This document shows, in pieces, positions 17,499 to 25,720 of a DNA stretch of 64,000 bases. Each line of letters opens with the position of its first letter. Position 1 is the first letter of the stretch. The stretch is from Sphingomonas sp. SUN039 (GTDB taxonomy: Bacteria; Pseudomonadota; Alphaproteobacteria; Sphingomonadales; Sphingomonadaceae). The stretch spans positions 1,346,001 through 1,410,000 of the forward strand of contig NZ_CP096972.1 in assembly GCF_024758725.1 (NCBI RefSeq). Direction: 5' to 3'. The notes below the pieces were generated by a model. The model was not told where the DNA came from, did not search any database, and worked only from the letters and a program-made list of their open reading frames with translations. A program made the translations under genes and the position numbers.

Positions 17499-18538
17499 AG
17501 CGCGCAACAATTGCGTTTGCGCCAGACGAGATACCCGAAGTCTTCGCCGACGACCGGCCAGACCCGACCGACGCCGGGTTTGAGGTCGGAGACGCCGATC
17601 ATCGAGCAGGCGAACTTGCCTTTGACCATCGGTGACGGGTTCACCATCTGGAAGCGGTATTGCTGCTTCTTGAGGATCGGCATCGGGTATTTTTTGCAAA
17701 GGCCTTGGGCGCCCATTGTGCCCCAGGCGAGCAGCTCGCGGTGCATCTTGTAGGCCATGCGCGATGCGGCGAGGCGCGACGACTGGATGGGGTTCAGATG
17801 ATGGCCGATATTGCCGTTCATCGGATACATCGAGCCCTGGCAGCCCGCGCACCAGAACAAGGCATCGACCGGGCGCTTGACGGTCGCGGCCACGCAATCG
17901 GCGGCACAGGCGAGCGTCGCGACCGGATTGGCGAACACCGCGGCTTCCGGATTGATGAGCATCGTCAGCGTATCGTCCTGCCAGAGCGGGTCGATCTCGG
18001 TGACATAGGCAATGTCGAAGCTCGACTGCTCGAGGCAGAGAAAGTCGGCGACGATCTCCATCCAGTAGAGCAGCGGGTAGATATACCAGTGGACGTTGTA
18101 TTTGGCGGCGTTCTGCCCTGCTCCGCCGATCTGGTTGGTCGTCGTGTAGGTGCCACGCCCGATGTCGAAGCCGGGCTTGATCGAAATCCCGCCGAGATTG
18201 GGGAAGCACCAGGGCTTCACGCTCACATCGACGAGGCGGACCGGTTCCCAAAAGCCGACTGCAACGCCGATGCGCGGCACCGGATCGCCGCACAGACATA
18301 TCGGCAGCGCCGGATTATTGTCGGTATCGGGGCGCGCGCTCGGCCAGATCGGCAGTTTGCCGACCGATAACGGAAACAGGCACCCCCAACAGACGTCGGT
18401 GATCGGATTGACGAACTTGCCGGTGCACGATCCTGGCACGCCCCCCGCTTGCGCCGGGGTACTCGCGCACAGCAGAGCGAACGGCAATGCGGCGAACAAT
18501 GCCCGCCATCGCATCATGAGCGATGATGCGCACCTCAT
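17495..18538 (-). CDS. traU: TraU, F-type conjugal transfer protein
   Basis: A periplasmic protein of 347 residues with signal peptide (ALFAALPFALLCASTPAQA). It closely follows the TraU family: CTGKFVNPITDVCWGCLFPLS, CLCGDPVPRIGVAVGFWEP, KPWCFPNLGGI, VHWYIYPLLYWMEIV, DALFWCAGCQGSMYPMNG and the C-terminal MIGVSDLKPGVGRVWPVVGED. The many Cys residues fit with DsbC being encoded in the same operon. The start is taken as ATG 18538 because it overlaps the stop of the preceding small gene (ATGA); internal ATGs at codons 8-9 would also leave a signal peptide. Confidence 0.95.
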   Translation of the reverse strand: MRCASSLMMRWRALFAALPFALLCASTPAQAGGVPGSCTGKFVNPITDVCWGCLFPLSVGKLPIWPSARPDTDNNPALPICLCGDPVPRIGVAVGFWEPVRLVDVSVKPWCFPNLGGISIKPGFDIGRGTYTTTNQIGGAGQNAAKYNVHWYIYPLLYWMEIVADFLCLEQSSFDIAYVTEIDPLWQDDTLTMLINPEAAVFANPVATLACAADCVAATVKRPVDALFWCAGCQGSMYPMNGNIGHHLNPIQSSRLAASRMAYKMHRELLAWGTMGAQGLCKKYPMPILKKQQYRFQMVNPSPMVKGKFACSMIGVSDLKPGVGRVWPVVGEDFGYLVWRKRNCCAL

Positions 18539-18834
18539 GCCGCCTCCCCTTCGCCATCGAACCCGCGATCGGGACTCCAGCGGTCATCGGTTTGCGCTTT
18601 GCGAACGACGTAAACCGCGCCAGCCATCAGGTATGAGGCGATCAATGCGGCGAGCGATCCGCCAGCAACTGCGCGCCCGACGAACGAAATGATCGGACCG
18701 ATCGCGACGATGCCGATCGCGGTCGTTGCCGCCAGCGCGATGACCGCTATGCGCAAGCGGCGCAGCGACGCCGTCTCGGGTGCAGCCATCGGCGGTCCGA
18801 AAACGCGCTCAAGGTGTCTCCCGATCCGGCTCAT
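18535..18834 (-). CDS. Small two-span membrane protein in tra operon, unknown
   Basis: A protein of 99 residues from ATG 18834, chosen because it overlaps the stop of the preceding gene (ATGA); its own stop overlaps traU in the same way. It has two hydrophobic segments (IAVIALAATTAIGIVAIGPI and LAALIASYLMAGAVYVV), a basic N-terminus and a polar C-terminal tail. This suggests an inner-membrane protein. Together with the next 74-residue membrane protein it is inserted between traW and traU, where the F plasmid has no equivalent I can name. Confidence 0.7.
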   Translation of the reverse strand: MSRIGRHLERVFGPPMAAPETASLRRLRIAVIALAATTAIGIVAIGPIISFVGRAVAGGSLAALIASYLMAGAVYVVRKAQTDDRWSPDRGFDGEGEAA

Positions 18835-19055
18835 TCGACCGGTATCCTGCGGCGTGCGACGATCGCTCTGGCCGATGACCCGATTACGCAACAGATGACG
18901 AGCGCTGCATCGAGCTGGACGATAAAGTTGGTGGTGAAGCGCCAGACGCGCCATTCACCGATCCAGGCGAGACCGGCGATGATACTGCCATGCGCGAGGA
19001 CGACCGCAAGAATTGCGGCGATCGAAGTCAGCCGCTGGCGACGCTCATTGCTCAT
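18831..19055 (-). CDS. Small membrane protein in tra operon, unknown
   Basis: A 74-residue protein with two hydrophobic stretches (LTSIAAILAVVLAHGSIIAGLAW and FIVQLDAALVICCVIG), so two membrane passes with a short periplasmic loop containing several Trp/Arg. ATG 19055 overlaps the traW stop (ATGA) and its TGA overlaps the next ATG. This strict coupling argues that the frame is real despite its small size. I do not recognise the family. Confidence 0.68.
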   Translation of the reverse strand: MSNERRQRLTSIAAILAVVLAHGSIIAGLAWIGEWRVWRFTTNFIVQLDAALVICCVIGSSARAIVARRRIPVE

Positions 19056-19687
19056 GATTTTTTAGCTCCCACCGGCATTTCGGTGACACGCATGACGCGG
19101 CCCGCCTGTTCGACGACGGCGGGGACATGACTGATCCCGAACTTGGTTGTGAGCGTGCCTGACTGGTCGAAATAGAAGCGGCGCTGACGCTTGGTCATGA
19201 GCTCGAGCGGCGCACCCCTCACCAGAATGAGCTTGGCACTGTTGCTGAAGCGTTGCATCGCCCAGGCAAGCTGCGCGGCGTCGTCGCCATCGATGAACAC
19301 CAGCGGTGTCTTGATCACGACATAGTCGAGCGGATTGACGCGCGTGCCGGCCGCCGCAATCAGCTGGCCCTTATGGTCGCGAATATCGTGATCGATGATG
19401 ATCGACGGATCGTAAAGCCAGCTGCGTGAGCGGATCGCAGGGTCGATCCCTGCCACCGGATCGGGGCGATTGACCTTGGTTCGGGTGCGATCGGCAAGTC
19501 GCTGGTTCATGACATCGATCTGCCCCGACGCCTGCATCGACTTCAGCCTGGCCTCGATAACGCGCAGCAGATCGGGCTCAATTACCGGAAATACCGCGCC
19601 GACCTGGCCATAGTCCCTCGCCACTGCTGGCGGGCAGACGGCAGCGAAGCCGACGCAACCCAAAAGCAAGCTGATCTGCGTCCTCAC
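19052..19687 (-). CDS. traW: TraW, F-type conjugal pilus assembly protein
   Basis: A 211-residue periplasmic protein; signal peptide ISLLLGCVGFAAVCPPAVA, then ARDYGQVGAVFPVIEPDLL, the usual start of mature TraW. Further family blocks are RSRSWLYDPSIIIDHDIRD, INPLDYV-like VNPLDYVVIKTPLVFIDGDD and the C-terminal FGISHVPAVVEQAGRVMRVTE. It would act with TraU and TrbC in pilus extension. The start is GTG 19687, overlapping the stop of the signal-peptidase gene (GTGA). The open frame upstream to 20164 is a shadow of that gene. Confidence 0.93.
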   Translation of the reverse strand: MRTQISLLLGCVGFAAVCPPAVARDYGQVGAVFPVIEPDLLRVIEARLKSMQASGQIDVMNQRLADRTRTKVNRPDPVAGIDPAIRSRSWLYDPSIIIDHDIRDHKGQLIAAAGTRVNPLDYVVIKTPLVFIDGDDAAQLAWAMQRFSNSAKLILVRGAPLELMTKRQRRFYFDQSGTLTTKFGISHVPAVVEQAGRVMRVTEMPVGAKKS

Positions 19688-20223
19688 AGCACCGGAACTC
19701 CGGTGCCGACAATCTGGCGGGCACATACCCACCCGATATCGGCGTAGCGGCTGTCGAACCCGTCCTTGTGCGGTGTCGCCACGAAATAGCAGTTGTCCGG
19801 CACACGCCCGAGTGGCCCCGGGGTGAGCGGTTCGCCGCGCTTCGAAACGGGCTTCAGGACGGCCACCGGCGCGCCGTTGACGGCGACAATGTTCCCCGCG
19901 CGCGCGACGAGGTCGCCCGACACGCCATAGACCAGTTTGCCGAAGGGCTGGGGATCGTCGCCGAAATGCGCGCGGATCAGCGGCGTGGCTGGCACGCGGA
20001 AAAATACATATTGGCCGCGCGTCGGCATGACATGCCTTTCGACCAAGAACGCCCAGTTCGGCAGCGAGTCTGTCGCGTTGATCATGAAGACATGGTTGGC
20101 GGACCAGTCGCGAATGGCGACATAGGCCCATCCCGCGATGCCGAGCGCAGCAAGCGTCCGCCACCGTGGCAACGTGGCGTGCTGCGGGACGGGCTTCGGC
20201 GGGGACACGGATGCACCGGTCAT
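19684..20223 (-). CDS. S26-family signal peptidase of conjugation systems (TraF/TrhF type)
   Basis: A 179-residue membrane-anchored peptidase. One N-terminal transmembrane segment (LAALGIAGWAYVAI) is followed by the S26 catalytic region: a Ser near residue 53 (NATDSLPNWAFLV), the RGQYVFFRVP strand, a Lys near residue 96 (FGKLVYG), GDLVARAGNIVAVNG, and the C-terminal PDNCYFVATPHKDGFDSRYADIGWV. Such peptidases mature pilin or other transfer proteins in R27/SXT-type (TrhF) and RP4 systems. The classical F plasmid lacks one here, so this operon combines F order with an H/SXT-like member. ATG 20223 overlaps the trbI stop (ATGA). Confidence 0.9.
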   Translation of the reverse strand: MTGASVSPPKPVPQHATLPRWRTLAALGIAGWAYVAIRDWSANHVFMINATDSLPNWAFLVERHVMPTRGQYVFFRVPATPLIRAHFGDDPQPFGKLVYGVSGDLVARAGNIVAVNGAPVAVLKPVSKRGEPLTPGPLGRVPDNCYFVATPHKDGFDSRYADIGWVCARQIVGTGVPVL

Positions 20224-20849
20224 TGCTGCGCCCCTGTGTCCGCCGACGGCCTGACGGTCGCGTCGGGTGCTACAGCGGAATCGAACGCCGACTCCCTGGG
20301 CGCCGGCGCTGCACGCGGCGATATCGGCGCCGGCATCACAGGGAGCACTTCGCCAGCTGTCGGCATCTTCACAAACCTGCCCAAATCGGCAACGACGTCG
20401 GCGGTGACGTCGGGCACCGAAGATGCCACGACCGCTTCGCCGACGAGAACGACCTCTCCCGATGCGGCGCGCTTTTTGAGCACGGTATCGAGCGCCGTCA
20501 TGAAAGCCCGGGTTCGCGGCGCGAGTTGCTCGGGTGGCGTTCCCGATTTTGCCTCGACGGTCACAAAATCGTTGACGATTGACGCAAGCCGGACCGAGAC
20601 GACGCGACGGTCGTCGAGGGCGAAAATGCGCGATGTCGCCCACATCCCCCAGATCGCCGCAAAGACGAGCAGCGTGCCGAGCGCAAGCTGCCCATAGGAG
20701 AATCCCGCGAACCGTCGCTGGGGCGGCATCGCCGCGCGACTGGGCGCTGACACAGCGGTCTGCGGCACTGCTTCCCGGGACCGTGACGACGCCGCTTGCT
20801 CGACAGACTCGACGGGGCGCTTAGCTGTGATCGGCGTGTCGTGACCCAT
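20220..20849 (-). CDS. trbI: TrbI, F-type conjugative transfer protein
   Basis: A 209-residue protein with a Pro/Ser-rich cytoplasmic N-terminus, one transmembrane helix (FSYGQLALGTLLVFAAIWGMWA) and a periplasmic part containing VVSVRLASIVNDFVTVEA and TALDTVLKKRAASGEVVLVG, the TrbI block, then EAVVASSVPDVTADVVADLG and a Pro/Ala-rich tail. F-type TrbI is an inner-membrane protein affecting pilus extension/retraction. It lies between traC and traW as in F. Its first 29 bases overlap the preceding membrane gene. Confidence 0.88.
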   Translation of the reverse strand: MGHDTPITAKRPVESVEQAASSRSREAVPQTAVSAPSRAAMPPQRRFAGFSYGQLALGTLLVFAAIWGMWATSRIFALDDRRVVSVRLASIVNDFVTVEAKSGTPPEQLAPRTRAFMTALDTVLKKRAASGEVVLVGEAVVASSVPDVTADVVADLGRFVKMPTAGEVLPVMPAPISPRAAPAPRESAFDSAVAPDATVRPSADTGAQQ

Positions 20850-21186
20850 CGACCCCTCCCGTCTTGAAGATCGAGATCAGCGACGCGCGGCGGAAAAAAC
20901 CGGTGGCAAACAGAATGATCAGAACGATGACGAATAGCTGACCATCGAAGGCTGCACGTCGCGGACCATCGGCGGCAAGGTAATGCCAGGCAAGACGTTC
21001 GACCTGCGCGAAGAAGCCGCCCACGCTGCCGTTGCCCGCCAGCGCGAACAGGACGACGAAACATCCTGCGGCGGCAAGCAACGTCGTCGCCAACCACCCG
21101 AGGAACGCCAGCGATACATACAGCAGGTCGCCCAATACGACCGGGCACGACCGCTTGACGCGCTGCAAAGGCGCAGCCGTCGCCAT
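20821..21186 (-). CDS. Membrane protein in tra operon between traC and trbI, unknown
   Basis: A 121-residue protein from ATG 21186, which overlaps the traC stop as TGATG. There are two or three hydrophobic segments (LYVSLAFLGWLATTLLAAAGCFVVLFAL and LFVIVLIILFATGFF) around a polar loop with WHYLAADGPR. The stop lies inside trbI, a 29-base overlap in another frame. The F plasmid does not have a gene I can match here. The position next to the ATPase gene suggests an inner-membrane component or accessory of the secretion machine. Confidence 0.7.
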   Translation of the reverse strand: MATAAPLQRVKRSCPVVLGDLLYVSLAFLGWLATTLLAAAGCFVVLFALAGNGSVGGFFAQVERLAWHYLAADGPRRAAFDGQLFVIVLIILFATGFFRRASLISIFKTGGVDGSRHADHS

Positions 21187-23765
21187 CACGCGGCCGCCGC
21201 CGCGCGTACGGGCTCGTCGATCACGCTCCATTGCGAAGGGTCTTGCGGATAGGCGATACGCTCGATGGCGGCCTCCATGGGCAACCCCTGCGCAACGAGC
21301 GTCTCGATCTCGGCGAAAACGCGCGGCGACGACGAATAGATCGTTGCCGAATAGGGATCGAGCACGAGCCGCCCGATCGCCAAAGTCTCCGGCCCCTTGA
21401 TCATCAGGTCGGAATATTCGACGCCGTTGCGCTTCAAGCTTCGCATCAACGCTTCGGTCGAGGCCGACATCTCGAAGCGATCGTGCTTCATGAAATCGGA
21501 AATCGATTCGGGCTTTTGCTGGAGGATGACAAACCAGTCGCTGTTCTCGAGCGCGGCCACCGATCCTTCGGACTTGTAATAGTCGTTCAGACTTTGCGTC
21601 GCGGTAACCAGCGACGCCCCGTATTTGCGACAGGTGCGCGCATAGGTTTCGACGAACTCGGCCATCGCGCCGCCGCGCAGCATCTGCCAGGCTTCGTCCA
21701 TGATCAGCGCTTTGCGCCGGGCGCGGTCCAGTTTGCGCATGCTCTGCGATGACATGAACATGATTGCGGTGAGCACGACCGAACGTAATTCCTCGCGGCT
21801 CGACAGGTCCGATAGCTCGAACACGGTCAGGTCGGCGTCGAGTTTGAAGGTCGCCTCGCCGATAAAGAATTTGCCGTAGGTGCCGCTCGAGCCGAACGGC
21901 AACATCGACACCGCCAGACTGCGCGACAGTCCGTCGCCATTCGCTTGCAAGCGCGCAATCACGTCGTCGACCGACCCGCCCCTGCCCCTTTCGTTCCAGA
22001 CAGCGTTGACCACCCCATCGATCAACCCGCGCTCGGTATCGTTCAACCGGTCGATATGGCGCGCCATCTGGCTGACCATGGCTTTGAGCATCGACAGACA
22101 ATCGAGCTTGTAGTCTTCGTCATCGGAAGCAGCGTCTTCGTCGATCATCGAAAAGGGATTGATGCAAAAGCCCGACGACAGGGTGAACTCGACGAACGCC
22201 CCGCCCTGTAGCTTGCACGAATGCTCGAAGCTGCGCCCGTCGTCGATGACGATGACGTTCGACCCGGCGCCGACAAGTGCGGCGCAAAGTTCCTGCAGGC
22301 AGACCGACTTGCCCGAGCCGGATTTGCCGAACACCGCGACATTATGATTGCCCGCGGTATTTTCGAACGGCGACCAGAAAAACGGCTCGCCGCGCCGCCC
22401 GACGAGCAACAGATGCGGGTTGTTGCTGCCCTTATACTCGCCTTGAAAGGGAGCCAAATTGGCGGCGGTCGTGGTGAGCATCGTGCGCATCCGCTTCATG
22501 CGCTCAAGGTCGCGCGCCAATCCGCTCGCAAGCGTCATGGGCAGGCAGGCCAGAAAGCCCACCATCTGCATGTATTTCTCGGATTGCAGATCCCATCCGC
22601 ACGCCTTGTACATCGACTTGAGGACACGTTCGTTTGCTTCGGTACGGCCCTTCGGGCTGAACGCGGTCACGCCGTAGAAGGCGCGCACGAGCTTGTTGCC
22701 TTGGCGCAGTTCGTCCTGAACATGCTCCCATTCGCGGCTCTGGTCCTTCAACTGCGGCAGGAAGCGCGCGGAGCGCGTATCGGCCAGACTCGAGGTCCGC
22801 ATGAATTTGTAGGACGCCTTGTTCGAGGCGGCCGTGGCATCGGGATAGACGAGGCATAACGTCGTTGCGACCGGACAGGGCAGCCGCAGCTTGTCGGTGA
22901 ACAAATCGCCGATCAGCCGCGCACAGTCCCAGGGCGCCCAGCGCGGGGGGAGGTTCCTGACGGCATAGGAGCGCACGTCGAACACATCGGGATACATCTC
23001 GCCGATCTCGGGAACACCGTCCTTGTCGACGCCGGTCGCGCGCAGGCGCTCGGTCCGAAGCTCGACGCGATCGGGATAATGGCGCAGCTCCACGTCGCGG
23101 CGCACGGCCTGGTCGGCGATCGGATCGAAGGCGTTGTAGGAGATTGGATCGTCGCCCGCCGCCGTCGTCGGCGACGTGATGTCATCGATCAGCGCGAGCA
23201 GATTAACGGGATCGATGAGACGCGCGGGAACATCGATCGCGCGGAACGCCGAAACGATCGAATCGGCAATCGCCACGAGTTCCTCGTCGCTTGCTTTGAC
23301 CCGGTCTGGCAGCCCGACGGAGACGATCAGCCGGAAGTGCCGCAAGTGAAACGGCGCGTCGCTCGACAGCGACTGCCAGACGCCGTTCGACAGATAGTCG
23401 GTGCGGTGCTTGGCCATGCGCTCGTAGACGCCTTCGGCCGAATAACGCGGCACGAACCAGTCGGAGAGCTTGGTGCCGATCCGCGACGACGCAAAATTGA
23501 TGATCTGGACGCAGGCACCTGCAGGCACGCCCTCGGACAGGCATTGCGCGATGATGTCGGCAGACCGCTCGTCGGCCCCCACCATCGGTGCCAGTTCGAG
23601 CGCGACCTCGCGGGCGCCTGCATTATGGAAGATATGCGTCTTCGCATCAAAACTGCGATACGGCAGCCAGTGCGCGAGCATCGGGATCGTCGGATCGGGC
23701 CGCGCTTGCTCGGCCCGCACGCTATCCCCGACCAGCGCGTCGAAAAGGCCGGACAGCGGCCTCAC
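21186..23765 (-). CDS. traC: TraC, F-type type IV secretion ATPase (VirB4-like)
   Basis: An 859-residue cytoplasmic ATPase energising pilus assembly. The N-terminal TraC domain (PYRSFDAKTHIFHNAG, GACVQIINFASSRIG) is followed by a central region and the AAA-like domain. That domain has Walker A GKSGSGKSVC near residues 478-487, Walker B-like IVIDDGRSFE, then KALIMDEAWQML with the DE box, and VTATQSLNDYYKSE as sensor. Length matches F TraC (about 875). The ATG overlaps the traV stop (23762-23765). It is the largest enzyme of the operon and the only motor protein in view: no TraD-type coupling ATPase is found. Confidence 0.96.
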   Translation of the reverse strand: MRPLSGLFDALVGDSVRAEQARPDPTIPMLAHWLPYRSFDAKTHIFHNAGAREVALELAPMVGADERSADIIAQCLSEGVPAGACVQIINFASSRIGTKLSDWFVPRYSAEGVYERMAKHRTDYLSNGVWQSLSSDAPFHLRHFRLIVSVGLPDRVKASDEELVAIADSIVSAFRAIDVPARLIDPVNLLALIDDITSPTTAAGDDPISYNAFDPIADQAVRRDVELRHYPDRVELRTERLRATGVDKDGVPEIGEMYPDVFDVRSYAVRNLPPRWAPWDCARLIGDLFTDKLRLPCPVATTLCLVYPDATAASNKASYKFMRTSSLADTRSARFLPQLKDQSREWEHVQDELRQGNKLVRAFYGVTAFSPKGRTEANERVLKSMYKACGWDLQSEKYMQMVGFLACLPMTLASGLARDLERMKRMRTMLTTTAANLAPFQGEYKGSNNPHLLLVGRRGEPFFWSPFENTAGNHNVAVFGKSGSGKSVCLQELCAALVGAGSNVIVIDDGRSFEHSCKLQGGAFVEFTLSSGFCINPFSMIDEDAASDDEDYKLDCLSMLKAMVSQMARHIDRLNDTERGLIDGVVNAVWNERGRGGSVDDVIARLQANGDGLSRSLAVSMLPFGSSGTYGKFFIGEATFKLDADLTVFELSDLSSREELRSVVLTAIMFMSSQSMRKLDRARRKALIMDEAWQMLRGGAMAEFVETYARTCRKYGASLVTATQSLNDYYKSEGSVAALENSDWFVILQQKPESISDFMKHDRFEMSASTEALMRSLKRNGVEYSDLMIKGPETLAIGRLVLDPYSATIYSSSPRVFAEIETLVAQGLPMEAAIERIAYPQDPSQWSVIDEPVRAAAAA

Positions 23766-24838
23766 GGATTGACCTCCGAAACCGGGAAGGCTGCGGGGCC
23801 GTTGACCGGCTTTGCGGCTTGTAAACTTGGTGCCGATGGCGATGCTGGCGGCGTCTGCTTGGCAAACGGCGTCGCGGTCCGGAGGCGATCGGCGACCTGG
23901 AGCTTGATCGCTTCCATCGGATCGACCGTCGTTTTGGGCGGCAATGAATAGCGGATCGGTGCTGCCGCAGTCACTGCGCCTTGCGGCGCCGGTGCCAGCG
24001 TTGCCGACACGCGCGTTCCGGATCTGCCCGTGATCGCCTTTTCGGGTCGCCGCGCGACGGGCTTGGCGGCGAGCGCCGGAACTGGCGTGTCCGGATCCGC
24101 CGATGCCGAAGTCGACTCAGCCGCATTCTGCACGTCGATGTCGGCAACGGGATCGGGAAAACGGACTTCGGGTGCGGCTGCGGCCAGTTCGCCCAAACTC
24201 CGCATCGGCGGCGCGGCCTGCGCGGGATGATCCGAGATTGCGCTCGTGGGTAATGCTGCCGACATCCGGACGGGAGTGACCCGAAGCGACCCCGCCATCC
24301 ATTCCCCGCGCTCGACGACGGCATGGATTGCGGCCGTTTCCCGGAAACGCCCTGCTCCATCGATATGCGCCGGGAAAACGATCCGAAGCACCTTCTCGCC
24401 CGACCGGACAGGTTCGACTGCCGTTGGAATCGGGCGCGGCTGTGCCGCGGGCGCCTTATATGCCCCGGCGGGCTGTGCGCTCGCCTCGCCGCCGATCATC
24501 GCAAGCGCGGCATCGTCGATCGTCGAAGTTGGCGCGCAAATGCCGTCGGGCGCGCGACACGCAAAACTGCCTTTGACATTGCCGCCGAACGTCGCACAGC
24601 CCGCGAGCGACGCGGCAACGGCGAGCGTCGTGCCGGTTCCCAGTATTTGCGTGAGGTCCGACCGGCTAGAAACCCGATTGCTCGCGATGTCGCTGACGAA
24701 CGCGCCCGAACCATTCCAGACGGCGATACCCTGGGCGACGGTCATGGGCTTTGGTCCGACCCTGACCCGCCCGCCCGTTCGTTTGGCGAGCGCGCGATTA
24801 AGCGAGGCCATTTCGCCGCGTGAAAGTAGGTCGCTCAT
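23762..24838 (-). CDS. traV: TraV, F-type conjugal transfer lipoprotein
   Basis: A 358-residue protein containing a lipobox (AASLAGC, Cys81) followed by ATFGGNVKGSFACRAPDGIC, which is the hallmark of TraV, the outer-membrane lipoprotein of the core complex with TraK and TraB. The remainder is Pro/Ala-rich and low-complexity. The odd feature is about 70 residues ahead of the lipobox (starting MSDLLSRGEMASLNRALAKR), where TraV normally begins almost at the signal sequence. ATG 24838 overlaps the dsbC stop (ATGA) and no suitable start lies closer to the lipobox. Either the N-terminal extension is real or a rare codon is used. Confidence 0.9.
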   Translation of the reverse strand: MSDLLSRGEMASLNRALAKRTGGRVRVGPKPMTVAQGIAVWNGSGAFVSDIASNRVSSRSDLTQILGTGTTLAVAASLAGCATFGGNVKGSFACRAPDGICAPTSTIDDAALAMIGGEASAQPAGAYKAPAAQPRPIPTAVEPVRSGEKVLRIVFPAHIDGAGRFRETAAIHAVVERGEWMAGSLRVTPVRMSAALPTSAISDHPAQAAPPMRSLGELAAAAPEVRFPDPVADIDVQNAAESTSASADPDTPVPALAAKPVARRPEKAITGRSGTRVSATLAPAPQGAVTAAAPIRYSLPPKTTVDPMEAIKLQVADRLRTATPFAKQTPPASPSAPSLQAAKPVNGPAAFPVSEVNP

Positions 24839-25707
24839 GATTTCGCGCCCTTGAGCCAGGCGATCAGGAAGTCCTTCGGGCGGAAGCCGTGCAGGACCGC
24901 GCCATCCGAGCGGACGATTACCGGCGTTCCCGAAAAGCCGTTCGCGCGCGCGAACTTCTCGTTTGCATCCAGACCCGACGTGTCACACTTCGCCTCGGGC
25001 GGGACGTCGCCCGCATAAGCGGCATGAAGCGCGCGGACACGGTCCTTGGCGCAGTAGACGCGGTCGGTCAGCGCCCGCGTGCCGAGCACGGAGATCGGTC
25101 GCTCGACAACGGTGACGTTCATCGTCTCGAGCGTGTTGGTCAGCGCACGGCAATAGCCGCAGCGAAAATCGGTAAAGATCGTGACCCTGGGGCCGCCGTT
25201 GCCCCATTGGATCGCGCCTGACGCGGGCAGCGATGCCAGCGAAACCGATGGCTCGGCCGCTGCGACCCCCGAGCCGGGCGTTGCCTCATTCGCTTTGGGC
25301 ATGGGATAATCGCGCGCGACCGGTCGTCCGGCTTGTGCCGAAGCCAGTGCTTGGCTGTCACCTTCGTCGGCAGTCTCGGTCCGCTGCGACGCGCCGCCCA
25401 AAAGCGCTTCGGGGTTGATTTCGAGCAACCGCGCCGAGGTCAGGTCCTGACGCGTCTGCATGTCGAAGACATGGCCGACGATCAGATAGCGGGCGGTTGG
25501 ATCGACGTAGAAAACCGACTTGCCCGCGGTGACTTCGCATAACCCGCGCATTGCCTTGCAGTCGACCTTGGCAACCTCGGTCTTGGGCAGCCGCGCCTTG
25601 AGCGCTGCCGTGACAGCGGCATCGGATGTCGCGCTCGCTGCTACTGCATAGCCCGTGGCGCCGCAGAGCAGCGCCGCCGCCCAGGTCGCCTTTTGGAGTC
25701 CGAACAT
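24835..25707 (-). CDS. DsbC-like thiol:disulfide interchange protein of conjugation system
   Basis: A 290-residue periplasmic disulfide isomerase with signal peptide (ATWAAALLCGATGYAVAA), an N-terminal dimerisation-like domain (KSVFYVDPTARYLIVGHVFDMQT) and a thioredoxin domain with FTDFRCGYCRALTN (CxxC near residue 182), cis-Pro loop SGTPVIVRSDG and C-terminal HGFRPKDFLIAWLKG. It probably folds the Cys-rich TraN, TraU and TraH. The start ATG 25707 has a strong AAGGAGG site seven bases upstream, one of the best in this operon, which would allow independent high-level initiation. A longer open frame to 25815 is discarded for that reason. Confidence 0.92.
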   Translation of the reverse strand: MFGLQKATWAAALLCGATGYAVAASATSDAAVTAALKARLPKTEVAKVDCKAMRGLCEVTAGKSVFYVDPTARYLIVGHVFDMQTRQDLTSARLLEINPEALLGGASQRTETADEGDSQALASAQAGRPVARDYPMPKANEATPGSGVAAAEPSVSLASLPASGAIQWGNGGPRVTIFTDFRCGYCRALTNTLETMNVTVVERPISVLGTRALTDRVYCAKDRVRALHAAYAGDVPPEAKCDTSGLDANEKFARANGFSGTPVIVRSDGAVLHGFRPKDFLIAWLKGAKS

Positions 25708-25720
25708 CGATCTGCCTCCT

